From NCBI GenBank assembly GCA_005800795.1, contig SYEN01000013.1, forward strand, positions 1 through 6,064: a stretch of 6,064 nt of DNA, given 5' to 3'. Below are positions 1 through 6,064 of the stretch, one piece after another (position 1 is the stretch's first letter; every line of letters begins with the position of its first letter). The notes beneath the pieces were generated by a model, which saw nothing but the letters and a program-made list of their open reading frames with translations, ran no database searches and had not been told where the DNA came from. A program made the position numbers and the translations under genes. This DNA comes from Burkholderiales bacterium (GTDB taxonomy: Bacteria > Pseudomonadota > Gammaproteobacteria > Burkholderiales > SG8-41).

Positions 1-1171
1 CTGCGCGCGGGCGCGTGTTGTAGTTGGAGCTCATGCTCATGCCATAGGCGCCGGCAGAGCGTATCGCCAGTAAATCGCCCTCTTTCAGTGCAAGTTTACG
101 GTCGTGTCCGAGAAAATCGCCGCTTTCGCATACCGGGCCGACGATTTCCCATTGCTCCAGCGGGCCGCTCGAAGCATCCACGGGAACGATGTCATGCCAC
201 GCGTCGTAGAGCGCCGGACGCATCAAGTCATTCATGGCGGCATCGACTATCGCAAAATTGCGGTCCGCCGTGCGCTTCAGGTATTCGACCCGTGTGAGCA
301 GCACGCCGGCGTTGCCTACAAGAAATCGGCCCGGCTCGAACAGCAATTTCTCGGAGCGCCCTTTGACGCCGGCCAGAATCGCGGCAGCGTACTCATCGAC
401 GCTGCAGGCGGGTTGTTCCGCCTGATACTGAATGCCCAAGCCGCCGCCAAGATCGATATGCGAAAGCGTGATGTCGTCGGCATTGAGTTGTTCGACGAGC
501 GCGATCACGCGTTCCACTGCCGCACTGAACGGGTTGATCTCGGTTAACTGCGAACCGATATGGCAATCGATACCGTCTATGTGCAGATGCTTCAGCGCGC
601 GTGCTTGCCGATACAAGCCCAGCGCATCGCCGTGTGCGACTCCAAATTTGCTTTCCTTAAGACCGGTGGCGATATACGGATGCGTCCTGGCATCCACGTC
701 AGGGTTCACGCGCAGACTTACCGGCGCAATCTTGCCCATCTCTGCGGCAATTTGGTCAATACGTTCCAGTTCTGAAGGCGATTCGACGTTAAAACACAGA
801 ATTCCGGCGGTTAAGGCGTCTCGTATCTCGTTAGTCTTTTTGCCGACGCCGGAAAAAACCACTTTTTGGGGATCGCCACCCGCCGCGATTACACGTGCCA
901 GCTCACCGCCGGACACGATGTCAAAGCCGCTGCCCAGCCGCGCAAACAGATTGAGAATCGCCAGATTGGGATTGGCCTTGACTGCGTAACACACCTGATG
1001 TGGGTGTGACGCGAATGCTGCGTCGAACCCGGTATAGGCGGCGGTCAGCGCCGCTTTTGAGTACACATAACATGGCGTGCCATGCGTGGCGGCGATGTCG
1101 GCAAGCGCGACGTCCTCTGCGTGCAGTCTGTCGTTGCGGTAGCTAAAGCCGCTGGGGTCTGTTTTGCTCAT
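1..1171 (-). CDS. lysA: Diaminopimelate decarboxylase LysA (3' end cut by window edge)
   Basis: This PLP enzyme decarboxylates meso-2,6-diaminopimelate to L-lysine, the last step of the lysine pathway, in the cytoplasm. The frame is open from the ATG at 1171 to the left edge, giving 390 codons with no stop. The family is usually about 415-420 residues, so roughly 25-30 C-terminal residues lie outside. An alanine-racemase-type PLP barrel comes first, with YAVKANPN (PLP lysine K65), HIGSQ at 204-208, the phosphate-binding GGGLG at 242-246 and EPGRF at 279-283. The C-terminal beta domain follows, with CESGD at 348-352 (catalytic Cys348, which acts across the dimer) and GAYGMSMSSNYN around Y376. 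The ATG at 1171 places the conserved FSYR start of the domain at residue 9, and no nearby alternative fits better. There is no clear Shine-Dalgarno sequence. It lies 22 nt after lptM and is probably co-transcribed with it. Identity is secure from the motifs. Confidence 0.96.
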   Translation of the reverse strand, partial: MSKTDPSGFSYRNDRLHAEDVALADIAATHGTPCYVYSKAALTAAYTGFDAAFASHPHQVCYAVKANPNLAILNLFARLGSGFDIVSGGELARVIAAGGDPQKVVFSGVGKKTNEIRDALTAGILCFNVESPSELERIDQIAAEMGKIAPVSLRVNPDVDARTHPYIATGLKESKFGVAHGDALGLYRQARALKHLHIDGIDCHIGSQLTEINPFSAAVERVIALVEQLNADDITLSHIDLGGGLGIQYQAEQPACSVDEYAAAILAGVKGRSEKLLFEPGRFLVGNAGVLLTRVEYLKRTADRNFAIVDAAMNDLMRPALYDAWHDIVPVDASSGPLEQWEIVGPVCESGDFLGHDRKLALKEGDLLAIRSAGAYGMSMSSNYNTRPRA

Positions 1172-1193
1172 GTTGAATTTGACCAGGCCGCGT

Positions 1194-1343
1194 TTATGTC
1201 GCGGGGGCCGGCGCGGGTTCGGGTGCTGTTGCGGGTGGTTTCGGCGCCGGAGACGGCTTGGCGGGCGGCAGCGTCAAGGGCGTGCGGTAACCGCAGGCGG
1301 TCAGCGTGAGTGCGATAATCACAGTAAGAAGCAGCTTGCGCAT
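1194..1343 (-). CDS. lptM: LptM-like (YifL family) small outer-membrane lipoprotein
   Basis: A 49-residue lipoprotein. A lipoprotein signal peptide (MRKLLLTVIIALTLTAC) ends in an LTAC lipobox, so Cys17 would be lipidated after cleavage. The mature part begins CGYRTPLTLPP, matching the CGxxxPLxxPP signature of E. coli YifL/LptM, which binds the LPS translocon LptDE and promotes its oxidative maturation. The rest is a proline/alanine-rich, probably disordered tail. At 49 residues it is shorter than the E. coli protein (about 67). The frame also has a GTG at 1382 and an ATG at 1358, but these would put extra acidic residues before the signal peptide, so the ATG at 1343 is preferred. No strong Shine-Dalgarno sequence is visible. 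Location 22 nt before lysA matches the usual cyaY-lptM-lysA or lptM-dapF neighbourhood and supports the call. Function is inferred from the family signature and context. Confidence 0.85.
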   Translation of the reverse strand: MRKLLLTVIIALTLTACGYRTPLTLPPAKPSPAPKPPATAPEPAPAPAT

Positions 1344-1372
1344 GTCAGGGGGCCGCATATCCGAGGCCGCGC

Positions 1373-1401
1373 AGTCTAGCACGCGTCATTTCCACTGGCT
1401 G
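1373..1401 (-). promoter_or_regulatory. Possible weak sigma-70 promoter for lptM-lysA
   Basis: In the 61-nt gap before lptM, the minus strand carries TGCTAGACT (1373-1381), an extended -10-like element with four of six matches to TATAAT. A 17-nt spacer separates it from CAGCCA (1396-1401), which matches TTGACA at only three positions. It lies 30 nt before the lptM ATG. The gap is the largest in the window, which makes an internal promoter reasonable, but the match is poor and could be chance. Confidence 0.2.
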
Positions 1402-1404
1402 TTC

Positions 1405-2190
1405 TCAATCCGCCAGATAACGATGCGACTCGCGGCGAATTTCCCGCCGCCGCGCGGCGTAATCGGGAATAACGCCGCCCACTACGGCCCAGAAATGCGG
1501 CGAGTGATTCATTTCCCGCATGTGGGCCAATTCATGTACCACCACATAGTCGATCAGATGCCGTGGCATATGGATCAGCCGCCAGTTGAGCGAAATGCGC
1601 CCACTGGCGTGACAACTGCCCCAGCGCGACCGCGCATTGGACAGCCGCACCGCGACGGCTTCCAGCGTAATGCGCATGCGGAAATACTCGATACGCTGCT
1701 GAAAATACCCCAGCGCCTGCCCGCGCAGCCAGTGTGTGACCAGCGCCGACACCGCGTCGGGAGCCGCGTCCGGCGAGTGCACGTAAAGCAGCGGATCTGC
1801 CAGCCTCACCGTGCTGGCGCCGGCAGTCACTTGAAGTTTCAGCGGCAAACCCAGATAGGAAATGATTTCGCCACTTTCCCAGCGGCGTGGCGGCGCACGT
1901 TTTTCGGTCCAATCGGCGAGTTTGCGCAACACCCAATGTGCGTGTTCGCGCAGCACGGCTTCGATCTCGCGCAGGCTCGCGCGTAGCGGGGCGCCCACAC
2001 GCAAGCCGCGCTCGTCTATTGACAGCGAAATGCGCCGCCGGCCAAAACTGCGGTGCAGGATGTAATTCACCGGCTGGCCGTCCAGCAGGGCTGAGGAAGT
2101 CACCACCGGATTCATCGACAGCGGTGCGAACGGCAGTTCGAGCTGGGCGCTGGCTTGAGCGCTGCCCTGATGTCTCGCTGGACTAGCCAT
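1405..2190 (-). CDS. YgjP-like / DUF45 zinc metallopeptidase-fold protein
   Basis: A 261-residue cytoplasmic protein of the YgjP-like family (DUF45, SprT/WLM-type zincin fold). The C-terminal half holds RSRWGSC at 187-193, a family hallmark, and HELAHMREMNH at 219-229. This is an HExxH-x5-H zinc site with ligands H219, H223 and H229 and catalytic E220. No signal peptide or membrane segment is seen. The first 25 or so residues are low in complexity and probably disordered before a conserved-looking start around the LPVNY-like beta segment; an internal ATG at 2115 (M26) is a less likely start. The ATG at 2190 overlaps the acyltransferase stop by 8 nt (ATGGCTAG), which implies translational coupling. 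The family's substrate is not settled: a peptidase is suggested by the fold, but other hydrolase activities have been proposed. The neighbours point to co-expression with envelope genes rather than to a specific role. Confidence 0.88.
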   Translation of the reverse strand: MASPARHQGSAQASAQLELPFAPLSMNPVVTSSALLDGQPVNYILHRSFGRRRISLSIDERGLRVGAPLRASLREIEAVLREHAHWVLRKLADWTEKRAPPRRWESGEIISYLGLPLKLQVTAGASTVRLADPLLYVHSPDAAPDAVSALVTHWLRGQALGYFQQRIEYFRMRITLEAVAVRLSNARSRWGSCHASGRISLNWRLIHMPRHLIDYVVVHELAHMREMNHSPHFWAVVGGVIPDYAARRREIRRESHRYLAD

Positions 2191-2896
2191 ACGTTTTCAG
2201 TCTGGGCATTTCGGATTCGATCCAGTCCTCGATGCGATGATTCAACTCCGCTGCCGATAAACCTCCCGGGGCTATCGGCTTGCCGATGCTCACCGTAATC
2301 AACCCGGGCCGCTTGATGAACGCGTTTTTGCGCCAGCATTCGCCCGCGTTGTGCGCCACCGGCAGCGCCAGTGCGCCGGTTTTTGCCGTAAGCCACGCAC
2401 CACCGGGATGGTACACGCCCCGCTCGCCGGGTACAACCCGTGTGCCTTCAGGGAAAATCACGATATAGAACCCGGTTTTCAAACGCTCGGCGCCCTGTTC
2501 CGCCATTTGCCGCAGTGCCTTGCTGCCGGAGCCGCGATTAATGGCAATGGGCGACAGCATCGCCAGCCCCCAGCCGAAAAATGGTATCCACAACAACTCG
2601 CGCTTCATCACCCACACCTGCGGCGGAAAAATCGTCTGCCACGCGAGTGTCTCCCACGCTGATTGATGTTTGGAGAGAATAATGCACGGTTCGCGTGGGA
2701 TGTTTTCGGCGCCAATCACGCGATAACGCACACCACATAGCACGCTGGCGGCCCCCGTAATGAGGCGCGACCAGGTGGTGATGATGCGATAGCGCGTCAG
2801 GCGAGAGAGCGGAAACGTCATCAACGAAATCACCGCGAATACTGGCGTGATGACCCACTGGAACAGTGAGAACAGACAGGAACGGATAAGGATCAA
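2183..2896 (-). CDS. plsC: PlsC-family lysophospholipid acyltransferase
   Basis: A 237-residue membrane-associated acyltransferase. It probably transfers an acyl chain to 1-acylglycerol-3-phosphate or a related lysophospholipid, giving phosphatidic acid at the inner membrane. One hydrophobic N-terminal segment (about residues 4-31) would anchor it. The acyltransferase motifs appear in order: block I KHQSAWET with H77 and E82 (H-x4-E in place of the usual H-x4-D), block II KRELLWIPFFGWGL with INR at 119-121, block III FPEGTR at 148-153, and block IV around LPVAHNAG (178-185). The start is a TTG at 2896. The frame opens only 15 nt earlier, right after the gmhB stop, and the next ATG (residue 26) would remove most of the anchor, so TTG is the sensible choice. 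No Shine-Dalgarno sequence is visible. It follows gmhB by 15 nt and overlaps the next gene by 8 nt. A lysophospholipid acyltransferase is adjacent to gmhB-glyS in pseudomonads too. The exact acceptor is inferred. Confidence 0.9.
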   Translation of the reverse strand: MILIRSCLFSLFQWVITPVFAVISLMTFPLSRLTRYRIITTWSRLITGAASVLCGVRYRVIGAENIPREPCIILSKHQSAWETLAWQTIFPPQVWVMKRELLWIPFFGWGLAMLSPIAINRGSGSKALRQMAEQGAERLKTGFYIVIFPEGTRVVPGERGVYHPGGAWLTAKTGALALPVAHNAGECWRKNAFIKRPGLITVSIGKPIAPGGLSAAELNHRIEDWIESEMPRLKTYG

Positions 2897-2911
2897 GGTA
2901 ATCGGGATGAC

Positions 2912-3445
2912 TTACGCTGCCAGCACATCCACTGCCGCCGCGAGATCGGCATACACCGTTGTCCCCGGCGGCAGGCCGCCTGCGCGCTGGGTCTTTTTAC
3001 CGTTACCAGTGAGCGCCAGTATCGGCGCCGCACCCGCAGCGGCGGCGGCTTGCAGATCGCGAATGCTGTCGCCCACCAGCGGCACGCCGCGCAACGGCGT
3101 ATTCAACCGGTGCGCGATGTCTGTCAACATGCCGGACTTGGGCTTACGGCAATTGCAGTTGTCGTCTGCCGCGTGCGGACAGAAAAAAATCGCATCCACG
3201 CGCCCGCCCGCCTGCGCCAGGGCCTTGTGCATTTTTTCGTGGATGGCGTTCAGTGCCGTCATATCGAATAACCCGCGTCCTATGCCGGACTGATTGGTGG
3301 CAACGATCACATGAAAGCCCGCCTGATTCAGCCGCGCAATCGCGTTCAGGCTGCCAGGAATCGGCCGCCACTCCTGCGGGCTTTTAATGTACGCCGCGCT
3401 ATCGTGGTTGATCACGCCGTCACGGTCGAGGATGATGAGCTTCAA
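2912..3445 (-). CDS. gmhB: D-glycero-D-manno-heptose 1,7-bisphosphate 7-phosphatase GmhB
   Basis: A 177-residue cytoplasmic HAD-family phosphatase. It removes the 7-phosphate of heptose 1,7-bisphosphate on the way to ADP-heptose for the LPS inner core. HAD motif I is DRDGVIN at 7-13 (nucleophile D7, acid/base D9), motif II is ATNQSG at 49-54, and motif IV is GDSIRD at 125-130. A structural zinc site typical of GmhB is formed by C89, H91, C97 and C99 (CPH ... CNC), followed by RKP with K101. The loop between the zinc pairs is shorter than in E. coli. The start is TTG at 3445: the glyS TAG lies in the same frame only two codons upstream, and the first ATG (residue 62) would delete the catalytic aspartates. 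No Shine-Dalgarno sequence is seen, and the 6-nt gap to glyS suggests translational coupling. A histidinol-phosphatase relative is possible but unlikely given the zinc motif and context. Confidence 0.93.
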   Translation of the reverse strand: MKLIILDRDGVINHDSAAYIKSPQEWRPIPGSLNAIARLNQAGFHVIVATNQSGIGRGLFDMTALNAIHEKMHKALAQAGGRVDAIFFCPHAADDNCNCRKPKSGMLTDIAHRLNTPLRGVPLVGDSIRDLQAAAAAGAAPILALTGNGKKTQRAGGLPPGTTVYADLAAAVDVLAA

Positions 3446-3451
3446 CGGGGG

Positions 3452-5557
3452 CTATTGCGCAAGTTTTGAAAGGTTGACCACACGGTTGGTGAGCGCCGCC
3501 ACTTCGCGCAACAGGGCAAACCGGTTGGCGCGTACCGCCATGTCCTCGGCATTGACCATCACGGCGTCGAAGAACGCGGTAACCGGTTGGTGCAGGCGGG
3601 CGGTGGTCAGCAGCGCCGCGCTGAAATCGCCGGCTTTGAGTTTGCCATCCACTTCGACACTCAGCGACCGGGAATTTATAAGTATTTGATTTTCTTCATC
3701 TTTTTCAAATTTCGTTGAATCGATTTCAACTGTCGCCACGGCATCCGATTTTGCCAGAATGTTGCGGATACGCTTGTCGGCTTCCGCCAGCCCTGCCGCT
3801 TCCGGCAGCGCAAGAAACGCGCGCGCCGCAGCCAGACGTGGCACGAATTCGCGGGGAGGTGGCATCAAGGCGAGCACCGATTCGACTTCCTGTGGCGTAT
3901 AGCCTTGCTCGCGCAGGTAGCCGCGGGCACGCTCGGTGACAAAGTCCAGTGCCGCGTTCAATGCCTTGCCATCGCTGTTGGCGATGATATTGCCGGCGGG
4001 GAATGCCGCGTGTGCGAGTTTCAGTACTGTGGCGATATCCAGCGGCAACGCCCGCTCGGCGAGGATGCGAATCACGCCCAGCGCATGCCGCCGCAGTGCG
4101 AATGGGTCTTTGTCGCCGGTGGGGATCTGCCCGATGCCGAATATGCCCACCAGCGTATCGAGCTTGTCGGCCAGCGCCACGCAGCACGCTTCTGGCGTTT
4201 GTGGCAGCACATCGCCCGCGAAACGTGGTGCGTAGTGCTCGGCGATGGCATCCGCGACAACGGCAGACTCGCCATCGTGCTGTGCATAGTAACGCCCCAT
4301 GATGCCTTGCAGTTCGGGAAACTCGCCGACCATGCCAGTCAGCAAATCTGCTTTGGCGAGATACGCCGCGCGTTTGGCCAACGCCACGTCGGCGCCAATG
4401 GCCTGCGCAAGGCTGCCCGCGAGCTGCTGAAGGCGCTCGACGCGATCCAGCTGGCTGCCAAGTTTGTTGTGATAGACGACCTTGGCCAGTTGCGGCACGC
4501 GTGTTTCGAGTTTGCTTTTGCGATCCTGCTCGAAGAAAAACCGTGCATCAGCCAGCCGTGGGCGCACCACGCGCTCGTTGCCTTCGATGATGTTTTTCGG
4601 GTCCGCCACCTGCATATTGCTGACCACCAGAAACTTCGCTGTGAGTTTGCCGTCCCCGGCAAACAGCGGAAAATATTTCTGGTTGGTGCGCATGGTCAGG
4701 ATCAGACATTCCTGTGGCACCGCCAGAAATTCCGCATCAAAGCCCGCGACATACACGACCGGCCACTCCACCAATGCGGTCACTTCGTCCAGTAGCGCGG
4801 TGTAATCGCCGAGCGTGGCGTTAAGTTCGGCCGCCTTGGCTATTAGCTGGCTTTCGATTTCTGCACGGCGGGTGTCAAACGAAGCGATTACCCTTCCTTC
4901 TTCCTTGAGGCGATTTTCATATTCGTTTGCATGATTGAGTTTGATATCGGCTGAGCCAAGGAAGCGGTGGCCGTGTGTAACGCACGTGGCATCCAATTCC
5001 AGCACACCAACCTCTATTAACGTATTACCGTGTATGGCCACCAGTCCGTGCGCCGGGCGAACAAATTTCACCGTGTCTGTACTGAAGGTCAGTTGATAGC
5101 TCATCACCTTGGGGATCGGCAGTTTAGTTACCGCGAGATGCAGCGAAACGCCGAGACCGGCAACCAGCGTCTGCCCTTTAGCAGCCACAGGTAGGTACAG
5201 CATGGAAATCTTGCCGTCGTTTACCTTCTTAATGCGAGCTACAGCCGATTCGTCTTGCAGGAGCCCCGCCAGTTTTTTGAGCAGCGCTGGCGTTGGCTTT
5301 CCATCTGCGGTCAACCCAACTTTCTCTGGCAAAAGACGTTCGTCAAATTGCCGATCTGGCGCGGTATCCAGTACTGCAGACAATCGAACAGCCAGACGGC
5401 GCGGTGTTGCAAAAACCTCCGTAGTGCAGTCGGTGCCAAGTAGGCCATCCGACTTCAACTCCGCTTGCAATACACGCGCAAATGCTTCGCCCAATTGCTT
5501 CAACGCCTTGGGCGGCAATTCTTCAGTAAACAGTTCAACTAAAAGGGGTGCGCTCAT
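3452..5557 (-). CDS. glyS: Glycyl-tRNA synthetase beta subunit GlyS
   Basis: This 701-residue subunit is the tRNA-binding half of the bacterial alpha2-beta2 glycyl-tRNA synthetase and works with GlyQ to charge tRNA-Gly in the cytoplasm. Length is normal for the family (about 690). Conserved landmarks include LLVELFTEELPPKAL at the N-terminus, KLPIPK (145-150), FVRPAH (165-170), LVEWPVV (262-268), GNERVVRPRLADARFFF (326-342), GIFGIGQIPTGDKDPFALRR (471-490) and KRIRNILAKSD (595-605). A C-terminal DALR-type anticodon-binding domain ends in AEDMAVRANRFALL. The ATG at 5557 overlaps the glyQ stop in an ATGA, and AAGGGG lies 7 nt before it. Residues about 607-632, a linker before the C-terminal domain, are encoded by a markedly AT-rich patch (3664-3739) unlike the rest of the gene. 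Identity is secure. Confidence 0.98.
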   Translation of the reverse strand: MSAPLLVELFTEELPPKALKQLGEAFARVLQAELKSDGLLGTDCTTEVFATPRRLAVRLSAVLDTAPDRQFDERLLPEKVGLTADGKPTPALLKKLAGLLQDESAVARIKKVNDGKISMLYLPVAAKGQTLVAGLGVSLHLAVTKLPIPKVMSYQLTFSTDTVKFVRPAHGLVAIHGNTLIEVGVLELDATCVTHGHRFLGSADIKLNHANEYENRLKEEGRVIASFDTRRAEIESQLIAKAAELNATLGDYTALLDEVTALVEWPVVYVAGFDAEFLAVPQECLILTMRTNQKYFPLFAGDGKLTAKFLVVSNMQVADPKNIIEGNERVVRPRLADARFFFEQDRKSKLETRVPQLAKVVYHNKLGSQLDRVERLQQLAGSLAQAIGADVALAKRAAYLAKADLLTGMVGEFPELQGIMGRYYAQHDGESAVVADAIAEHYAPRFAGDVLPQTPEACCVALADKLDTLVGIFGIGQIPTGDKDPFALRRHALGVIRILAERALPLDIATVLKLAHAAFPAGNIIANSDGKALNAALDFVTERARGYLREQGYTPQEVESVLALMPPPREFVPRLAAARAFLALPEAAGLAEADKRIRNILAKSDAVATVEIDSTKFEKDEENQILINSRSLSVEVDGKLKAGDFSAALLTTARLHQPVTAFFDAVMVNAEDMAVRANRFALLREVAALTNRVVNLSKLAQ

Positions 5558-6064
5558 GCGGGTGCCCCTTGCTTTTTCCCGTGACGCAGCGCCAGCACCT
5601 CATCTAAATCTTCTTTTAAAACAAAGGCTTGTACAGCTTCATCCGAAGCCCGCTCAAACCCGCGCAGCTTGCGCGACTGGTAGTAGGCTTGTGCCGCTGC
5701 CCGCGCCAGTGCCCGCACGCGGCCAATGTATGCCGCGCGCTCGGTCACCGAAATCGCCCCCCGTGCGTCCAGCAGGTTAAAGCTGTGCGAGCACTTCATC
5801 ACCATTTCATAGCCGGGCAGTGACAGGCCCGCCGCGAACAGCCGCTTGGCTTCGGCTTCAAACTGGCCGAATTGCTGCAACAGCATGTCCACATTGGCCT
5901 GCTCAAAGTTGTAAGTGGATTGCTCAATTTCATTTTGCAAATACACGTCACGGTACTTCACGCCCGGTGCCCACTGCAGATCGAATACGCTTTCGACGCC
6001 CTGCAAATACATCGACAGCCGTTCCAGTCCGTAGGTGATCTCGCCCATCACCGGTTTGCACGGA
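5554..6064 (-). CDS. glyQ: Glycyl-tRNA synthetase alpha subunit GlyQ (5' part outside window)
   Basis: This is the catalytic alpha subunit of the alpha2-beta2 glycyl-tRNA synthetase, which forms glycyl-adenylate. The frame is open through the right edge; 169 C-terminal residues are visible of an expected 300 or more, so the start and class II motifs 1 and 2 are outside. The visible part begins CKPVMGEITYGLERL, the class II motif 3 region, then runs through NEIEQSTYNFE, HSFNLLDARGAISVTERAAYIGR and YYQSR, all matching E. coli GlyQ. A GTG at 6051 is an internal valine, not a start. After the last conserved block the protein has about 33 residues of charged tail (GFERASDEAVQAF onward), against about 7 in E. 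coli. Part of that tail is coded by AT-rich codons (around 5604-5640). The TGA overlaps the glyS ATG by 4 nt, fitting equal production of the two subunits. Confidence 0.97.
   Translation of the reverse strand, partial: PCKPVMGEITYGLERLSMYLQGVESVFDLQWAPGVKYRDVYLQNEIEQSTYNFEQANVDMLLQQFGQFEAEAKRLFAAGLSLPGYEMVMKCSHSFNLLDARGAISVTERAAYIGRVRALARAAAQAYYQSRKLRGFERASDEAVQAFVLKEDLDEVLALRHGKKQGAPA
5565..5570 (-). promoter_or_regulatory. Ribosome binding site of glyS
   Basis: AAGGGG on the minus strand lies 7 nt before the glyS ATG, inside the last codons of glyQ. It supports the ATG at 5557 and is the only clear Shine-Dalgarno-like sequence at a gene junction in this window. Confidence 0.5.

Noticed and set aside
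104..989. Overlapping plus-strand frames opposite lysA
   Set aside because: The minus-strand frame is an unbroken LysA with all catalytic motifs; the plus-strand frames have no domain or ribosome binding site.
1344..1362. Possible hairpin from the two GGCC sites before lptM
   Set aside because: The stem is only 4 bp with a 10-nt loop and no following T-run on the minus strand, so it is not a credible terminator.
1306..1986. Plus-strand open frame of 226 codons opposite the YgjP-like gene and lptM
   Set aside because: Its sequence is rich in His, Arg and Gln as expected from reverse-complement reading of the true gene, which has an intact zinc motif on the other strand.
3454..3463. TTGCGCAA palindrome at the end of glyS
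   Set aside because: It is a single 8-bp palindrome within coding sequence, expected by chance, with no partner site.
3905..4795. Long plus-strand open frame (296 codons) antisense to glyS
   Set aside because: It lies wholly opposite a conserved glyS region, shows no recognisable domain, and is explained by the GC-rich codon bias of the real gene.
5109..5780. Plus-strand frame of 223 codons across the glyQ-glyS junction
   Set aside because: It is antisense to two conserved genes and has no family resemblance.
1..6064. Mobile element, CRISPR array, tRNA or phage/defence system
   Set aside because: No repeat array, terminal inverted repeats, transposase, integrase or tRNA-like structure was seen, and the window is filled with housekeeping genes.

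Overview
The window looks like an ordinary, densely packed chromosomal housekeeping region from a Gram-negative proteobacterium, most likely a betaproteobacterium. Three things support this. There are genes for lipopolysaccharide heptose synthesis (gmhB) and LPS-export assembly (lptM). Glycyl-tRNA synthetase is of the two-subunit alpha2-beta2 type. The order glyQ-glyS-gmhB-plsC is known from beta- and gammaproteobacteria (a similar arrangement lies near the origin of Pseudomonas aeruginosa), and lptM directly before lysA is also common there. Composition is moderately GC-rich throughout. Lineage below this level is a guess, because no database search was possible.

All seven genes lie on the minus strand, so transcription runs from high to low coordinates. 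The order is glyQ (C-terminal part only, cut by the right edge), glyS, gmhB, a PlsC-family acyltransferase, a YgjP/DUF45 zinc metalloprotein, lptM, and lysA (3' end cut by the left edge). The first five are fused into one probable operon, with junctions of -4, +6, +15 and -8 nt. A 61-nt gap separates them from lptM, which sits 22 nt before lysA. No stretch longer than about 60 nt lacks a gene. No RNA gene, mobile element, CRISPR array or convincing terminator is visible.

Functionally the block joins glycine charging of tRNA with envelope biogenesis. GmhB makes a heptose intermediate for the LPS core, the PlsC-like enzyme acylates lysophospholipid, LptM helps the LptDE translocon mature, and LysA makes lysine from meso-diaminopimelate, which is also the peptidoglycan cross-linking residue. 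The job of the YgjP-like protein in this setting is unknown.

I found no previously undescribed system. The points worth a second look are modest. gmhB and plsC both start with TTG, lack a Shine-Dalgarno sequence, and share one reading frame with glyS, interrupted only by stop codons. There are AT-rich patches in a glyS linker and in a long C-terminal tail on GlyQ. The acyltransferase has an H-x4-E variant of the usual H-x4-D motif. A possible internal promoter precedes lptM.
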